NCBI RefSeq assembly: GCF_010726085.1
Contig: NZ_AP022560.1
Location: forward strand, 5,270,001 to 5,334,000
Reading direction: 5' to 3'
Source of the DNA: Mycolicibacterium moriokaense
GTDB lineage: Bacteria; Actinomycetota; Actinomycetes; Mycobacteriales; Mycobacteriaceae
DNA length: 64,000 nt
A program made the position numbers and the translations under genes. The first letter of the stretch is position 1, and every line of letters begins with the position of its first letter. The notes under the pieces were generated by a model, which searched no databases, was not told where the DNA came from, and was given only the letters and a program-made list of their open reading frames with translations. Shown here piece after piece: positions 41,567 to 51,255 of this stretch.

Positions 41567-42177
41567 GAATTCCTCCTCCGCGGTTCGGGCAGCCCGACGG
41601 ACACCTGCGCGAAGCCCTCGCGGATCAGCTCGGTGACCGCGACGGGCGGGTCGGCGCGCACGTACATCTCCGTCGCCGCGTCACCGACCGCCCGCACGAC
41701 CGCAGCGACGAGACGGGGATACATGTCCACCTCAGGGTCGGTGCCGGTGCGCTCGGCAACCGCCTGAGTCCATTCGTCGAACAGGTCCTTTGAGACGGCA
41801 TCGCGAATCTCGGTCCGCATCAACAGTTTCCGGATCTTGGCGAGGTCCTCGCGGCTGGCGGCCTGCTTCTCAGCATCGCGAAAGTCGTCTTCGAGCGGCG
41901 TGAGCACCGACTCGGTGATCGATGTCCACAACGGCTCGTCGGCGGGACGTGCACGCAGCTCGGCGATGCTGCGCCGCAGGCGTTCGGTCTGGCGGTACGC
42001 CAGAGCCTCGTACTTTCCCGTGAAGTAATTGTTGAACGTGCGTAACGACACACCCGCCAGATCGGCGATCGCCTCGCGCGTCACCACCTCGAAGTCGCCC
42101 TCCAACGCCAGCTTCAGTGCGGCGTCACTGAGCGCGCGCCGGGTGTCGAGTTTCTTGCGCTCCCGAAGTCCGGTCAT
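41563..42177 (-). CDS. TetR-family transcriptional regulator
   Basis: 204 aa with an N-terminal helix-turn-helix (ALKLALEGDFEVVTREAIADLAGVSLRTFNNYFTGKYEAL) and a helical ligand domain. ATGA overlap with the FAD monooxygenase start. Leaderless TACCTT element upstream. It presumably represses its own operon and responds to the monooxygenase substrate. A longer reading into folD is not supported. Confidence 0.9.
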   Translation of the reverse strand: MTGLRERKKLDTRRALSDAALKLALEGDFEVVTREAIADLAGVSLRTFNNYFTGKYEALAYRQTERLRRSIAELRARPADEPLWTSITESVLTPLEDDFRDAEKQAASREDLAKIRKLLMRTEIRDAVSKDLFDEWTQAVAERTGTDPEVDMYPRLVAAVVRAVGDAATEMYVRADPPVAVTELIREGFAQVSVGLPEPRRRNS

Positions 42178-42183
42178 ACAGCC

Positions 42184-42189
42184 AAGGTA
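42184..42189 (-). promoter_or_regulatory. Candidate leaderless -10 of the TetR-monooxygenase operon
   Basis: TACCTT on the minus strand, 6 nt before the ATG at 42177. The whole promoter lies in the 65-bp gap after the DUF3017 gene. Confidence 0.5.
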
Positions 42190-42242
42190 AAGAATTTTTG
42201 CCTGCCGTGCAAGATTGCCTGATGAGCAAGATCTTCGCTTCG

Positions 42243-42533
42243 CTAGCTGGTGCCCAACGGGTCGATCGTCCAGGCGATGTACAGGATGGTCGCGCTGACG
42301 CTGGCGGTGGTGGCGACGTCGATGGCGCGGCTGCGGACCGCGAGCAGCCCGGCCCGGTCCTCGGGCAGGGTGAGCCGGAGCACCGAGGCGACAGCCACCC
42401 CGATGGCCAGCACCAGCGCCCCGCGGCGCCAGTACCCGGCGATCACCAGCGCGAATGCCGCGATCAGGATCACGCCGGGCAGCAGGATGGGCCACTGTCG
42501 ACGGACCTTGCGCGCGAACTCCCGCAGCGTCAC
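42243..42533 (-). CDS. DUF3017-type small membrane protein (Rv3355c-like)
   Basis: 96 aa with about three hydrophobic segments ([59 protein letters not shown]). GTG start overlapping the folD stop by 4 bases, so coupled. The folD-DUF3017 pairing is conserved in actinobacteria. Function unknown. Confidence 0.85.
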   Translation of the reverse strand: MTLREFARKVRRQWPILLPGVILIAAFALVIAGYWRRGALVLAIGVAVASVLRLTLPEDRAGLLAVRSRAIDVATTASVSATILYIAWTIDPLGTS

Positions 42534-43387
42534 GTCGCTGCCAGCGCCTCTGCCCGCTCGACGACGTTGGTGAGTAGGAACGCCCGGGTGAGCGGCCCGA
42601 CCCCACCGGGATTGGGCGACACGTGACCCGCGACGTCCCACACGTCGGGGTGGACGTCGCCGACCAGCTTGCCGTTCTCGTCGCGGGCGACCCCCACGTC
42701 CACCACGGCCGCACCGGGGCGCACCATGTCCGCGGTCACCAGGTGCTGTACACCGGCCGCGGCGACGATGATGTCGGCCTGTTTGGTGAGGCTGGGAAGA
42801 TCACGAGTTCCGGTGTGGCACAACGTGACTGTGGCGTTCTCGGACCGACGGGTCAGCAGCAGGCCCAGCGGCCGCCCGACTGTCACACCGCGGCCGATCA
42901 CGACGACGTGCGCGCCGGCGATCTCGACGTCGTAGCGACGCAACAGGTGCACGATGCCGCGCGGCGTGCACGGCAGCGGCGCCGGCTCGTTGAGCACCAG
43001 CCTGCCCAGATTCGTCGGGTGAAGGCCGTCGGCGTCCTTGCCGGGGTCGATCCGTTCCAGCGCCGCGTTCTCGTTCAGGTGCTTGGGCAGCGGCAACTGC
43101 ACGATGTAGCCGGTGCACTCGGGGTTGGCATTCAGCTCGTCGATGGTCTCGTCGAGCTTGGCCTGGCTGATGTCGGCGGGTAGGTCGCGCCGGATCGAGT
43201 TGATGCCGACCTTGGCGCAGTCCGCGTGCTTACCCCGCACATACGCATGTGACCCGGGATCGTCGCCGACCAGCACCGTTCCGAGTCCCGGAGTGTGGCC
43301 TGCGGCGGTCAGCGCCGCGACCCGCTCCTTGAGGTCGACGAAGATCTCGTCGCGCGTGGCCTTACCGTCCAAAGTGATCGCACCCAC
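42530..43387 (-). CDS. folD: Methylenetetrahydrofolate dehydrogenase/cyclohydrolase (FolD)
   Basis: 285-aa bifunctional one-carbon enzyme. Motif [13 protein letters not shown] carries the catalytic Lys, [11 protein letters not shown] is the substrate strand, and [14 protein letters not shown] is the NADP site. GTG start at 43387. Orthologue of Rv3356c, followed by the DUF3017 gene as usual. Confidence 0.96.
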   Translation of the reverse strand: MGAITLDGKATRDEIFVDLKERVAALTAAGHTPGLGTVLVGDDPGSHAYVRGKHADCAKVGINSIRRDLPADISQAKLDETIDELNANPECTGYIVQLPLPKHLNENAALERIDPGKDADGLHPTNLGRLVLNEPAPLPCTPRGIVHLLRRYDVEIAGAHVVVIGRGVTVGRPLGLLLTRRSENATVTLCHTGTRDLPSLTKQADIIVAAAGVQHLVTADMVRPGAAVVDVGVARDENGKLVGDVHPDVWDVAGHVSPNPGGVGPLTRAFLLTNVVERAEALAAT

Positions 43388-43426
43388 GGCAGCAAGTCTG
43401 ACACGTCGTGTGGCAGGCTCCCGGGT

Positions 43427-44623
43427 ATGAACACACAGCCCAATGTGTTCACCCCGGCCAAGCTCGGCCCGGTGACGCTGCGCAACCGAATCATCAAGGC
43501 CGCGACGTTCGAGGCTTCATCGCCCGACGCGCTCGTCACCGACGACTTGATCACCTATCACCGACTGCCCGCCGCCGGCGGCGTCGGGATGACGACCGTC
43601 GCCTACCTCGCGGTGACGCAGGGCGGCCGCACCGAGGGCAACGCGATCTGGTGGCGTCCCGAGGCCATGCCCGGGCTGCGGAAACTGACGGACGCGATCC
43701 ACGCCGAAGGTGCGGCGATCAGCGCGCAGATCGGCCACGCCGGCCCGGTGGCAAATGCCCGCTCGACCAAGGCGACGGCGTACGCGCCGGTGCGATTCTT
43801 CAACCCGATGTCGATGCGCTTCGCCAGGAAGGCGTCGCGCGATGACATCAACGACATCATCGAGGCGCACGCCAACGCCGCCCGACTCGCGATCGAGGCC
43901 GGCTTCAATGCCGTCGAGATTCACTTGGGGCACAACTACTTTGCGAGCTCGTTCCTCAGCCCGCTGATCAACCGGCGGACCGACGAGTTCGGCGGGTCAC
44001 TCGAGAACCGCGCCAAGGTGGCGCGCGGCACGGTGATGGCGGTCCGTCGCGCGGTGGAGAGGGAAGGCAATCCGATCGCGGTCACCGCGAAGCTGACCAT
44101 GGCCGACGGAGTGCGCGGCGGCATCACGGTCGAGGAGTCGTTGCAGACCGCGAAATGGCTCGAGGAGGACGGCGGCCTGGACGCCATCGAGCTCACCGCG
44201 GGCAGCTCCCTGGTCAATCCGATGTACCTGTTCCGCGGCGACGCGCCGATCAAGGAGTTCGCGGGCGCCTTCAAACCGCCGCTGCGGTGGGGCATCCGGA
44301 TGACAGGCAAGAAGTTCCTCCGCGAGTACCCGTACCGGGAGGCGTATCTACTGCGCGACGCCAAGCTGTTCCGCGCCGAGCTCAAGATGCCGTTGATCCT
44401 GCTGGGCGGCATCACGAATCGCGAAACGATGGACCTGGCGATGGCCGAGGGCTTCGACTTCGTCGCGATGGGCCGGGCGCTGCTCGCCGAACCCGACCTG
44501 ATCAACCGCATCAAGGACGACGGTGACGCGCACTCGATCCGATCGCTGTGCACGCACTGCAACAAGTGCATGGCCACGATCTACAGCCACACGCACTGCG
44601 TGGTGACGGGCTCGCCCGGCTAG
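43427..44623 (+). CDS. NADH:flavin oxidoreductase, old-yellow-enzyme family (Rv3359-like)
   Basis: 398-aa FMN-binding TIM barrel. Motifs are [22 protein letters not shown], the active-site/substrate region [25 protein letters not shown], and the FMN phosphate region [15 protein letters not shown]. The C-terminus keeps Cys residues ([12 protein letters not shown]) that in 2,4-dienoyl-CoA reductase-type enzymes bind a 4Fe-4S cluster, but the downstream FAD/NAD domain is absent. Substrate unknown. Its stop overlaps the convergent gene in CTAG. Confidence 0.88.
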   Translation: MNTQPNVFTPAKLGPVTLRNRIIKAATFEASSPDALVTDDLITYHRLPAAGGVGMTTVAYLAVTQGGRTEGNAIWWRPEAMPGLRKLTDAIHAEGAAISAQIGHAGPVANARSTKATAYAPVRFFNPMSMRFARKASRDDINDIIEAHANAARLAIEAGFNAVEIHLGHNYFASSFLSPLINRRTDEFGGSLENRAKVARGTVMAVRRAVEREGNPIAVTAKLTMADGVRGGITVEESLQTAKWLEEDGGLDAIELTAGSSLVNPMYLFRGDAPIKEFAGAFKPPLRWGIRMTGKKFLREYPYREAYLLRDAKLFRAELKMPLILLGGITNRETMDLAMAEGFDFVAMGRALLAEPDLINRIKDDGDAHSIRSLCTHCNKCMATIYSHTHCVVTGSPG

Positions 44624-45066
44624 GTCGGCGGGGTCGGCATCTCGATGGGCAGCAGCGGCTGCGCCCCGAACTGCACCACGGGTTCGGTGCGCACCCACTC
44701 GTCGGTCTTGATAACCAGAGCCTTGCTGCTGACCGTGTAGGTGGCGCCGTCCTTCTGAGCGAAGAACTCGCCGGGGACGGTGGGCTCGGCGACCACGGTG
44801 AGCACCGCGTCCGTGTCGGCCAGCCGCGCTCCGCGGTACTGGTAATGACCGGCCTCGTCGACGCAGATCGCCACGATCGACTGCTCGGTACGGCTGAACG
44901 CGACCGCCGTCTGTGGCGCGTCGCAGCGGATCTGGGTGCCGATGAAGCCCCGATCATCTGTGGGATACGTAGGTTCTGCGGCGGCCATCGGCGACGTGAT
45001 CGTCGCCGCCAGACCCACGGTCACCGCGGCACTCGCCACCAGGCCTACAGGCGCCAAAGACACCAT
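44620..45066 (-). CDS. Predicted exported protein of unknown function
   Basis: 148 aa. A hydrophobic N-terminal segment (MVSLAPVGLVASAAVTVGLAATITSPMAAA) looks like a signal peptide, and the mature part is a small beta-rich domain with two Cys (in IRCDAP and AICVDE). No known domain recognised. The start is uncertain: ATG 45066 lacks a clear ribosome site, and GTG/TTG codons a few residues upstream would lengthen the signal. Confidence 0.65.
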   Translation of the reverse strand: MVSLAPVGLVASAAVTVGLAATITSPMAAAEPTYPTDDRGFIGTQIRCDAPQTAVAFSRTEQSIVAICVDEAGHYQYRGARLADTDAVLTVVAEPTVPGEFFAQKDGATYTVSSKALVIKTDEWVRTEPVVQFGAQPLLPIEMPTPPT

Positions 45067-45242
45067 GATCAACGAGACCACGAACGCGGCTGTGACAGCG
45101 CACGACTCGCCGATCAGGCCGGCAAATATTTGTGTTTTTGCGCCGAGGTGCGGCGCGACCCGGCCCGCGTAGCGCGACGACGGCGCGGGCAACCACCGAG
45201 ACGTACGTCGCGATTGGAGTCCTACCGATAGAGTTGGTCGCG

Positions 45243-47891
45243 ATGAGCCGACCAGCCCCGCCCGCGCTGACCGTTCGCTACGACGGATCGACCCGAACCT
45301 TCGCGCCGGGGAACGACGTAGTCGTCGGTCGCGACCTTCGGGCCGACATCCGCATTGCACATCCGCTGATCTCCCGCGCCCACCTGGTGTTGCGGTTCGA
45401 TCAGGGCCGGTGGGTCGCCATCGACAACGGCAGCCTCAACGGGATGTACGTCAACAATCGGCGGGTTTCGTCCGTCGATCTGCACGACGGTCAGCAAGTC
45501 AACATCGGCAACCCCGACGGTCCGCAGTTGACGTTCGAGATCGGGCGGCACCAGGGCGCCGTCGGCCGGACGCCGACGCAATCGGTGCCCATCAGCCTCC
45601 ACCGCGCCGACACCTCGTACCCCACCGCCCAGGGGCAACCACAGATCTCCCGGCCGCAAGCGGTGCCCCCGACCGGCCCGCGCCCGCCGGGATACCCCCC
45701 TTCCGGGCCGCAGCCTCAGCGCTACCCCTCGGCGCCGCAGCAACCGGCCGCCCGTAGCGGCGCAGCTGCGTATTCGTCCAGCCCGTCAGCGCCGGTGCGG
45801 CCGCCTCAGGTTTCGCAGCCGATGTCGCAACCGGCGCTGGAGTCGGTGACGGCGCTGGGCCCGACGGCTGCCCCGCGTACGCCGGAGGGCAACCTCGCGA
45901 CGAGCATGCTGAAGATCCTGCGGCCGGGTAAGCCCGCCGCCGCGGGTGTCCCGGGTGCCATCAAGATCGGCCGCGCGACGGACAACGACATCGTCGTCCC
46001 TGATGTGCTCGCATCGCGGCATCACGCGACCCTGGTGCCCGTCGCTGGCGGTACCGAGATCCGCGACAACCGCAGCATCAACGGCACGTTCGTCAACGGT
46101 GCGCGCGTCGACTCGGCGCTGCTGCACGAGGGCGACACCGTCACGATCGGCAACATCGACCTGGTATTCACGGGCGGCACGCTCACCCGTCGCACCGAGA
46201 CCGCCGCGGCCACCCAGACGGGTGGCCTCGAAGTACATTCGGTCACCTGGACGATCGAGGGTAACAAGACTCTGCTGGACAGCATCTCGATCGCCGCACG
46301 CCCCGGCACGCTCACCGCGGTCATCGGACCGTCCGGTGCGGGCAAGTCGACGTTCGCGAAGTTGGTCGCGGGCTACACCCATCCGACGACCGGCACGGTG
46401 ACGTTCGAGGGCCACAACATCCACGCCGAGTACGCGTCGCTGCGGTCCAGGATCGGCATGGTCCCGCAGGACGACGTGGTGCACGGTCAGCTGACCGTCC
46501 GGCAGGCGTTGATGTACGCCGCGGAGCTGCGGCTGCCGCCGGACACCACGAAGAAAGACCGCGAGCAGGTCGTCATGCAGGTCCTCGAGGAACTCGAGAT
46601 GACCAACCACCTCGAGACCCGCGTCGACAAGCTCTCCGGCGGCCAGCGCAAGCGCGCCTCGGTCGCCCTCGAGCTGTTGACCGGCCCGTCGCTGCTGATC
46701 CTCGACGAGCCCACCTCGGGCCTCGACCCGGCGCTCGACCGCCAGGTCATGACGATGCTGCGCCAGCTGGCCGACGCCGGCCGCGTGGTGCTGGTGGTGA
46801 CGCACTCGCTGACCTACCTCGACGTCTGCGATCAGGTGCTGCTGCTTGCACCCGGCGGTAAGACCGCGTTCTACGGGCCGCCCAGCGAGATCGGCCCGTC
46901 GATGGGCACCACCAACTGGGCCGACATCTTCAGCACGGTCGCAGGCGATCCGGATGCGGCGAAGGCGCGGTACCTCGCCCAGCACGGGCCGCCGCCTCCG
47001 CCACCGCCCGCGGAGAAACCGTCCGACCTCGGCGAGCCGACCAAGACGAGCCTGCGCAGACAGTTCTCGACGATCGCGCGGCGTCAGGTCCGACTCATCG
47101 TGTCGGACCGCGGCTACTTCATATTCCTGATGTTCCTGCCGTTCATCATGGGTGTGCTGTCGCTATCGGTGCCCGGTGACGTCGGCTTCGGTGTGCCCAT
47201 TCCCGCCATCAAGGGCGGCCCGGCGCCGAACGAGCCCGGTCAGATCCTCGTGATGCTCAACGTGGGCGCCATCTTCATGGGCACCGCGTTGACCATCCGG
47301 GCGCTGATCGGCGAGCGGGCGATCTTCCTGCGCGAGCAGGCGGTCGGCCTGTCGACCACCGCGTACATGCTTGCGAAGATCGCGGTCTTCACGGTGTTCG
47401 CGATCATCCAGTCGGCCATCGTCACCGGGATCGCCGTCTGGGGTAAGGGCTGGGGACCTGGCGCCACCGAATCGGGCGTGGTGATTCCCAACCGCAGCCT
47501 CGAGTTGTTCATCGACATCGCGGCGACCACGATCGCCGCGGGCATGGTCGGCCTCGCCCTGTCGGCGCTGGCCCGGTCGCAGGAACAGATCATGCCGCTG
47601 CTCGTGGTGGCGATCATGTCGCAGCTGGTGTTCTCCGGCGGCATGATCCCGGTGACCGACCGGATCGTGTTGGATCAGCTGGCCTGGTTGACGCCCGCTC
47701 GCTGGGGCTTCGCGTCCTCGGCGGCCACGATCGACCTCACCAGACTCGTGCCGAGTCCGCTGTCACCGAACGACTCGCACTGGCACCACACCCCCGGCGC
47801 GTGGTGGTTCGACATGGCGATGCTGGCCGTGATCTGCATCGGCTACACCAGCTTCGTGCGTTGGAAGATCCGGTTGTCCGCCGCGAACTGA
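45243..47891 (+). CDS. FHA-domain ABC exporter, Rv1747-like
   Basis: 882 aa. FHA domain 1 covers about 8-98 (VGRDLRADIRIAHPLISRAHL), followed by a Pro/Gln-rich linker. FHA domain 2 lies at about 235-315 (IGRATDNDIVVPDVLASRHH). The ABC domain has Walker A GPSGAGKST, signature LSGGQRKR and Walker B LLILDEPTSGLD, and is followed by about six membrane helices (ABC2 type). In M. tuberculosis Rv1747 is phosphorylated by PknF and bound through its FHA domains, with an exported PIM-like lipid proposed. No pknF-like kinase lies next to this copy, and its position differs from Rv1747. Confidence 0.92.
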   Translation: MSRPAPPALTVRYDGSTRTFAPGNDVVVGRDLRADIRIAHPLISRAHLVLRFDQGRWVAIDNGSLNGMYVNNRRVSSVDLHDGQQVNIGNPDGPQLTFEIGRHQGAVGRTPTQSVPISLHRADTSYPTAQGQPQISRPQAVPPTGPRPPGYPPSGPQPQRYPSAPQQPAARSGAAAYSSSPSAPVRPPQVSQPMSQPALESVTALGPTAAPRTPEGNLATSMLKILRPGKPAAAGVPGAIKIGRATDNDIVVPDVLASRHHATLVPVAGGTEIRDNRSINGTFVNGARVDSALLHEGDTVTIGNIDLVFTGGTLTRRTETAAATQTGGLEVHSVTWTIEGNKTLLDSISIAARPGTLTAVIGPSGAGKSTFAKLVAGYTHPTTGTVTFEGHNIHAEYASLRSRIGMVPQDDVVHGQLTVRQALMYAAELRLPPDTTKKDREQVVMQVLEELEMTNHLETRVDKLSGGQRKRASVALELLTGPSLLILDEPTSGLDPALDRQVMTMLRQLADAGRVVLVVTHSLTYLDVCDQVLLLAPGGKTAFYGPPSEIGPSMGTTNWADIFSTVAGDPDAAKARYLAQHGPPPPPPPAEKPSDLGEPTKTSLRRQFSTIARRQVRLIVSDRGYFIFLMFLPFIMGVLSLSVPGDVGFGVPIPAIKGGPAPNEPGQILVMLNVGAIFMGTALTIRALIGERAIFLREQAVGLSTTAYMLAKIAVFTVFAIIQSAIVTGIAVWGKGWGPGATESGVVIPNRSLELFIDIAATTIAAGMVGLALSALARSQEQIMPLLVVAIMSQLVFSGGMIPVTDRIVLDQLAWLTPARWGFASSAATIDLTRLVPSPLSPNDSHWHHTPGAWWFDMAMLAVICIGYTSFVRWKIRLSAAN

Positions 47892-47895
47892 CCCG

Positions 47896-48732
47896 ATGTT
47901 CTGCACTACGGCATTGGCCGAGCGCATCGAGCGCGCCGAGGCCGGTCTCATCGCCGCGGGCACCAGGGCGGCCGGCGACCGCGGCGTTGCGGGTTTCGTG
48001 ATGCCGGTCGCGGGCGGCGCGGCGTGTTTCGCCGGGGAGCACTCACCGTTCAACAAGGTCGTCGGGCTCGGCTTCGGCGGTGTCCCTTCCGAGACGACAA
48101 TCGCCGGGATCGAGCGGGCGTACGCGGAGGTGGGCAGCGATAGCCAGGTCGAGTTGGCGCATCTCGGCGATCCCGAGATCGGGTCGATGCTGACCGAGCG
48201 GGGCTACCGGCTCGTCGGCTTCGAGAACGTGCTCGGCTGTCGTTTGGATGACGCGGTGGAGCGGGTCACGCCGCCCGGGGTCGAGATTCGCCGCAGCGGC
48301 GACGACGAGTTCGAGGCCTGGCTCGACGTGGTGGTCGACGGTTTCGCCAGCCCCGACACGCAGGGCGTCACCCCGCACGAAGAGTTCCCGCGTGACGTGA
48401 TCGCCTCTGCGACACGCGATATGGCCGCCGCGGGCGCGACCCGGTACATCACGCTGCGCGACGGCGCGGTCGCGGGCGGGGCAAGTGTGCACATGGTCGA
48501 CGGCATCGCTCAACTCGCGGGTGCCGCCACGTCGCCCGCGCATCGCAGGCGCGGGATCCAGACGGCCTTACTGGCGGCCCGGCTCGTCGACTGCTCGGCG
48601 GCGGGCTGCGACATCGCAGTCGTCACCACTGCACCGGGATCGAAGTCGCAGGAAAACGTGCAGCGGCGCGGATTCGAACTGCTCTACACCCGCACGATTC
48701 TCGTCAAACCCGCGCCGGCGCAAGCCGCTTGA
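47896..48732 (+). CDS. GNAT-family N-acetyltransferase
   Basis: 278 aa. The C-terminal GNAT core has the acetyl-CoA loop AHRRRGIQTALLAARL, and the N-terminal half looks like a second, degenerate GNAT lobe. It starts 4 bases after the FHA-ABC gene, so the two are probably co-transcribed. The 3' end overlaps the convergent amidohydrolase gene by 29 bases. Acceptor unknown. Confidence 0.82.
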   Translation: MFCTTALAERIERAEAGLIAAGTRAAGDRGVAGFVMPVAGGAACFAGEHSPFNKVVGLGFGGVPSETTIAGIERAYAEVGSDSQVELAHLGDPEIGSMLTERGYRLVGFENVLGCRLDDAVERVTPPGVEIRRSGDDEFEAWLDVVVDGFASPDTQGVTPHEEFPRDVIASATRDMAAAGATRYITLRDGAVAGGASVHMVDGIAQLAGAATSPAHRRRGIQTALLAARLVDCSAAGCDIAVVTTAPGSKSQENVQRRGFELLYTRTILVKPAPAQAA

Positions 48733-49978
48733 GCGCGAGCCCACCCTCGAACGGCCGGTAACCGAACGCGGGTGGCGAGACGTAACCCGTGTCGCCGAGG
48801 GGTGTGTCGACCTCTTCGACCGTCGGGCCGATCTTGGCGGCGATCGGGGTCAGAGCGTGAAGATCGAAGCGGTAGAGACGGGCCGCGTTGCCGCCGAGGA
48901 TCTTTCGGCAGTTCTCCTCCGACTGACCGTGCAGTGCCCACCGGATGGCCAGCTTCGAATGCGGCGTGAAGCCCTCCTCGTGGGGATAGTCGCTGCCCCA
49001 CATCATGTGGTCGGCGCCCATGTAGTCGATCATCGACTTCTCATACGGGGTGAGTTCGGAGGCCAGATAGCAGTTGCGCTTGGCGTATTCGCTCGGCGCC
49101 ATGGTGAGCGAGTCGATCGACGAACCGCCGAACATGCCGTAAGTGCGGTTGCCCGCTTCGGATTTCATGCTGGGCACCATGACGTCGAGCAGCGTCATCT
49201 GGTCCTGCAGCCACATGGTGCCCTGCTCGGTCGGAACGAAGCGCAGCGTCGGGTAGCGCTCGAACACCCCGGCGAGGATGAGGTGGTTGACCGTCCGTTG
49301 CGCCCAGAGCGCCATCTCCGTCACGAGAACGGCGTTGGACGCCGGCTGATCCATCGGCATGGCGGGACTGCCCGCGCCGGCGTGCTGCACCAGCGTCAGG
49401 TCGAGCTCCGCGCACGCCGCCCAGATCGGTTCGTAGCGGGTGTGGAAGAGCGGGGCGACGTTCGGGTCACCCGGCGAGACGGCCGGCAGCAGCACCCCGC
49501 CGAAGCACTTCTGCTCTGCACCCCAGCGGATCTCGTCGATCGCCAACTCGATGTCGTTGGGGAAGATCTGGATCAGGCCGCGGCGGCGGTCCGGTGCCAG
49601 GGCGCAGAAGTCGACCTGCCACCGGTTGTGGGCCTGCACGCCCGCCCACCGATGTTCGAACTCCTCGCGGGTGCGCGGCAGGCTGATGGTGATGTTCGGC
49701 GAAGTGGGGAAGAACGGCGGCACAGTGTTGGGCAGCAACACCTCGGCGGCCACCCCGTCTGCGTCCATCTCCGACATCCGCAGATCCGAATCCCAGTTGC
49801 GTTTGGCGGTCGCGATGATCAGATCGTCGAACGGGCTGACATAGGTCTTCGCCCACGCGTCGAAATCGTCGTGGAGCCCCTTCGGCAGGTATTCCTTGTA
49901 GTCGTAGAGGTCCGCGCCTGCGTGCGTGTCGGTCGAGATGACCACGTAGCGGTCGATCGTGTCCCAGGTGGCTGCCAT
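48704..49978 (-). CDS. Amidohydrolase-2 family metal-dependent hydrolase
   Basis: 424-aa TIM-barrel hydrolase/decarboxylase of the ACMSD-like group. The metal D-x-H site is ISTDTHAG near residue 17. LVQHAGAG carries the second-site His, and WGSDYPHEEG the C-terminal Asp. GGGGGA lies before the ATG. Mycobacteria have many paralogues, usually in steroid or aromatic catabolism; no specific substrate can be assigned. Confidence 0.87.
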   Translation of the reverse strand: MAATWDTIDRYVVISTDTHAGADLYDYKEYLPKGLHDDFDAWAKTYVSPFDDLIIATAKRNWDSDLRMSEMDADGVAAEVLLPNTVPPFFPTSPNITISLPRTREEFEHRWAGVQAHNRWQVDFCALAPDRRRGLIQIFPNDIELAIDEIRWGAEQKCFGGVLLPAVSPGDPNVAPLFHTRYEPIWAACAELDLTLVQHAGAGSPAMPMDQPASNAVLVTEMALWAQRTVNHLILAGVFERYPTLRFVPTEQGTMWLQDQMTLLDVMVPSMKSEAGNRTYGMFGGSSIDSLTMAPSEYAKRNCYLASELTPYEKSMIDYMGADHMMWGSDYPHEEGFTPHSKLAIRWALHGQSEENCRKILGGNAARLYRFDLHALTPIAAKIGPTVEEVDTPLGDTGYVSPPAFGYRPFEGGLALKRLAPARV

Positions 49979-50028
49979 TCCCCCATCCTCCGCTTTGACC
50001 GCGTCGGATCAAGGCACTTTGGACGAGT

Positions 50029-51255
50029 TCAGGACAACAGCCAGTCGTTGGGAGAGAACAGCTCGCAGTGCACCTGGGAGGCCGGGATCCCGGACGCGAC
50101 GAGTTGCGTACGTACCGCCTGCGCGAAGCCGTTGTTGCCGCACAGGTAGACCTGCGCGCTCTCCGGCAGTTTCATGCCGCCCAGTGTGAGCAGCCCCGGA
50201 TGCACACCTGCCTGACCGCCGGTGACGCCGTCCTCGTACCAGATGTCGAGGGTCGCGTTGGGCAGCGCATCCAGCAGTTCGCGCTGCCGTTCGCGCAGCG
50301 GGTGACTCTGGTCGCTGCGGTCGGCGTGCAACACCTGCACGGCGGTGTCCGGCGCCTCGGCGGCGAGGTACTCGAGAATGCCGATCATCGGGGTGATTCC
50401 GATACCGGCGGAGACCAGGACCAGCGGCTCGTCGCCCGCGGGCGCGGGCAGGTCACCGAACGGCACGGTGACATCCAAAATGTCGCCCACGCACACGTTC
50501 GAGGTGATCCACGACGACACCTCCCCTGCGGGTTGGCCGTCTATCGCGGCGACCGGCTTGACCACGAACGTCAGCTCCTCGGCGCCCGGTGCGTTCACGA
50601 GGCTGTACTGGCGCAGCTGACGGGCGCCGTCGGGCATCGTGACGCCAACCGAAACATACTGTCCCGGAGCGAAATTCGGGAATACACCGGCCATGGGCCG
50701 GACCGTCAGCAGCACCGCTCCCGACGGATCGTCGATGCGGGCGACGACGCGCGCGCGGCGGAACACGTCGCCGTCGGCGACACCGGCGGCGGCATAGAGA
50801 TCGTGCTCCATGTCGATCAGCGTCTGCGCCATGATCCAGTACACCCGGTCCCACGCCGTGGCGACCTCATCGGTGACGGTGTCGGCGCCGAGCACCGCGA
50901 CGATCGCGGCGAACAGGTGCTCGTGGACGATCGGGTACTGGTCGGCGGTGACGCCCAGCGACGCGTGCTTGTGCCCGATCCGGGAGAGCAATTCGGTCGG
51001 ATGCGGCAGGTCGGGGTCGACGAGGTGGGCGGCGAAGGTGGCGATCGATGCCGCCAGCGCGCGCTGCTGCGCTCCCTGCGCCTGGTTGCCGCGGTTGAAC
51101 AGGTTGCGAATCAGTTCCGGGTGACTTTCGAACATCCGCCGATAGAACTCGTGGGTGATCTCGTCGATGTGCGCGCCGATCGCCGGCAGCGTAGCGGAGA
51201 CGATCTCGGCGTGCTGGGCGTCGAGTTCGACGGGGGCAGCGGCGATGGCGGTCAT
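50029..51255 (-). CDS. hmp: Flavohaemoglobin (NO dioxygenase)
   Basis: 408-aa Hmp: globin domain about 1-140 with distal-side Tyr38 (FYRRMF) and proximal His97 (GHKHASLGV). An FAD domain with RQYSLVN follows, then the NAD domain with SAGIGITPMIG and the C-terminal CELFSPNDW. It converts NO to nitrate. Start overlaps the nsrR stop by 4 bases, so it is co-translated with its regulator. Confidence 0.95.
   Translation of the reverse strand: MTAIAAAPVELDAQHAEIVSATLPAIGAHIDEITHEFYRRMFESHPELIRNLFNRGNQAQGAQQRALAASIATFAAHLVDPDLPHPTELLSRIGHKHASLGVTADQYPIVHEHLFAAIVAVLGADTVTDEVATAWDRVYWIMAQTLIDMEHDLYAAAGVADGDVFRRARVVARIDDPSGAVLLTVRPMAGVFPNFAPGQYVSVGVTMPDGARQLRQYSLVNAPGAEELTFVVKPVAAIDGQPAGEVSSWITSNVCVGDILDVTVPFGDLPAPAGDEPLVLVSAGIGITPMIGILEYLAAEAPDTAVQVLHADRSDQSHPLRERQRELLDALPNATLDIWYEDGVTGGQAGVHPGLLTLGGMKLPESAQVYLCGNNGFAQAVRTQLVASGIPASQVHCELFSPNDWLLS

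Noticed and set aside
43388..43426. Leaderless start for the flavin oxidoreductase (CAGGCT, 7 nt before ATG)
   Set aside because: It matches only the A and final T of the -10 consensus; too weak to list.
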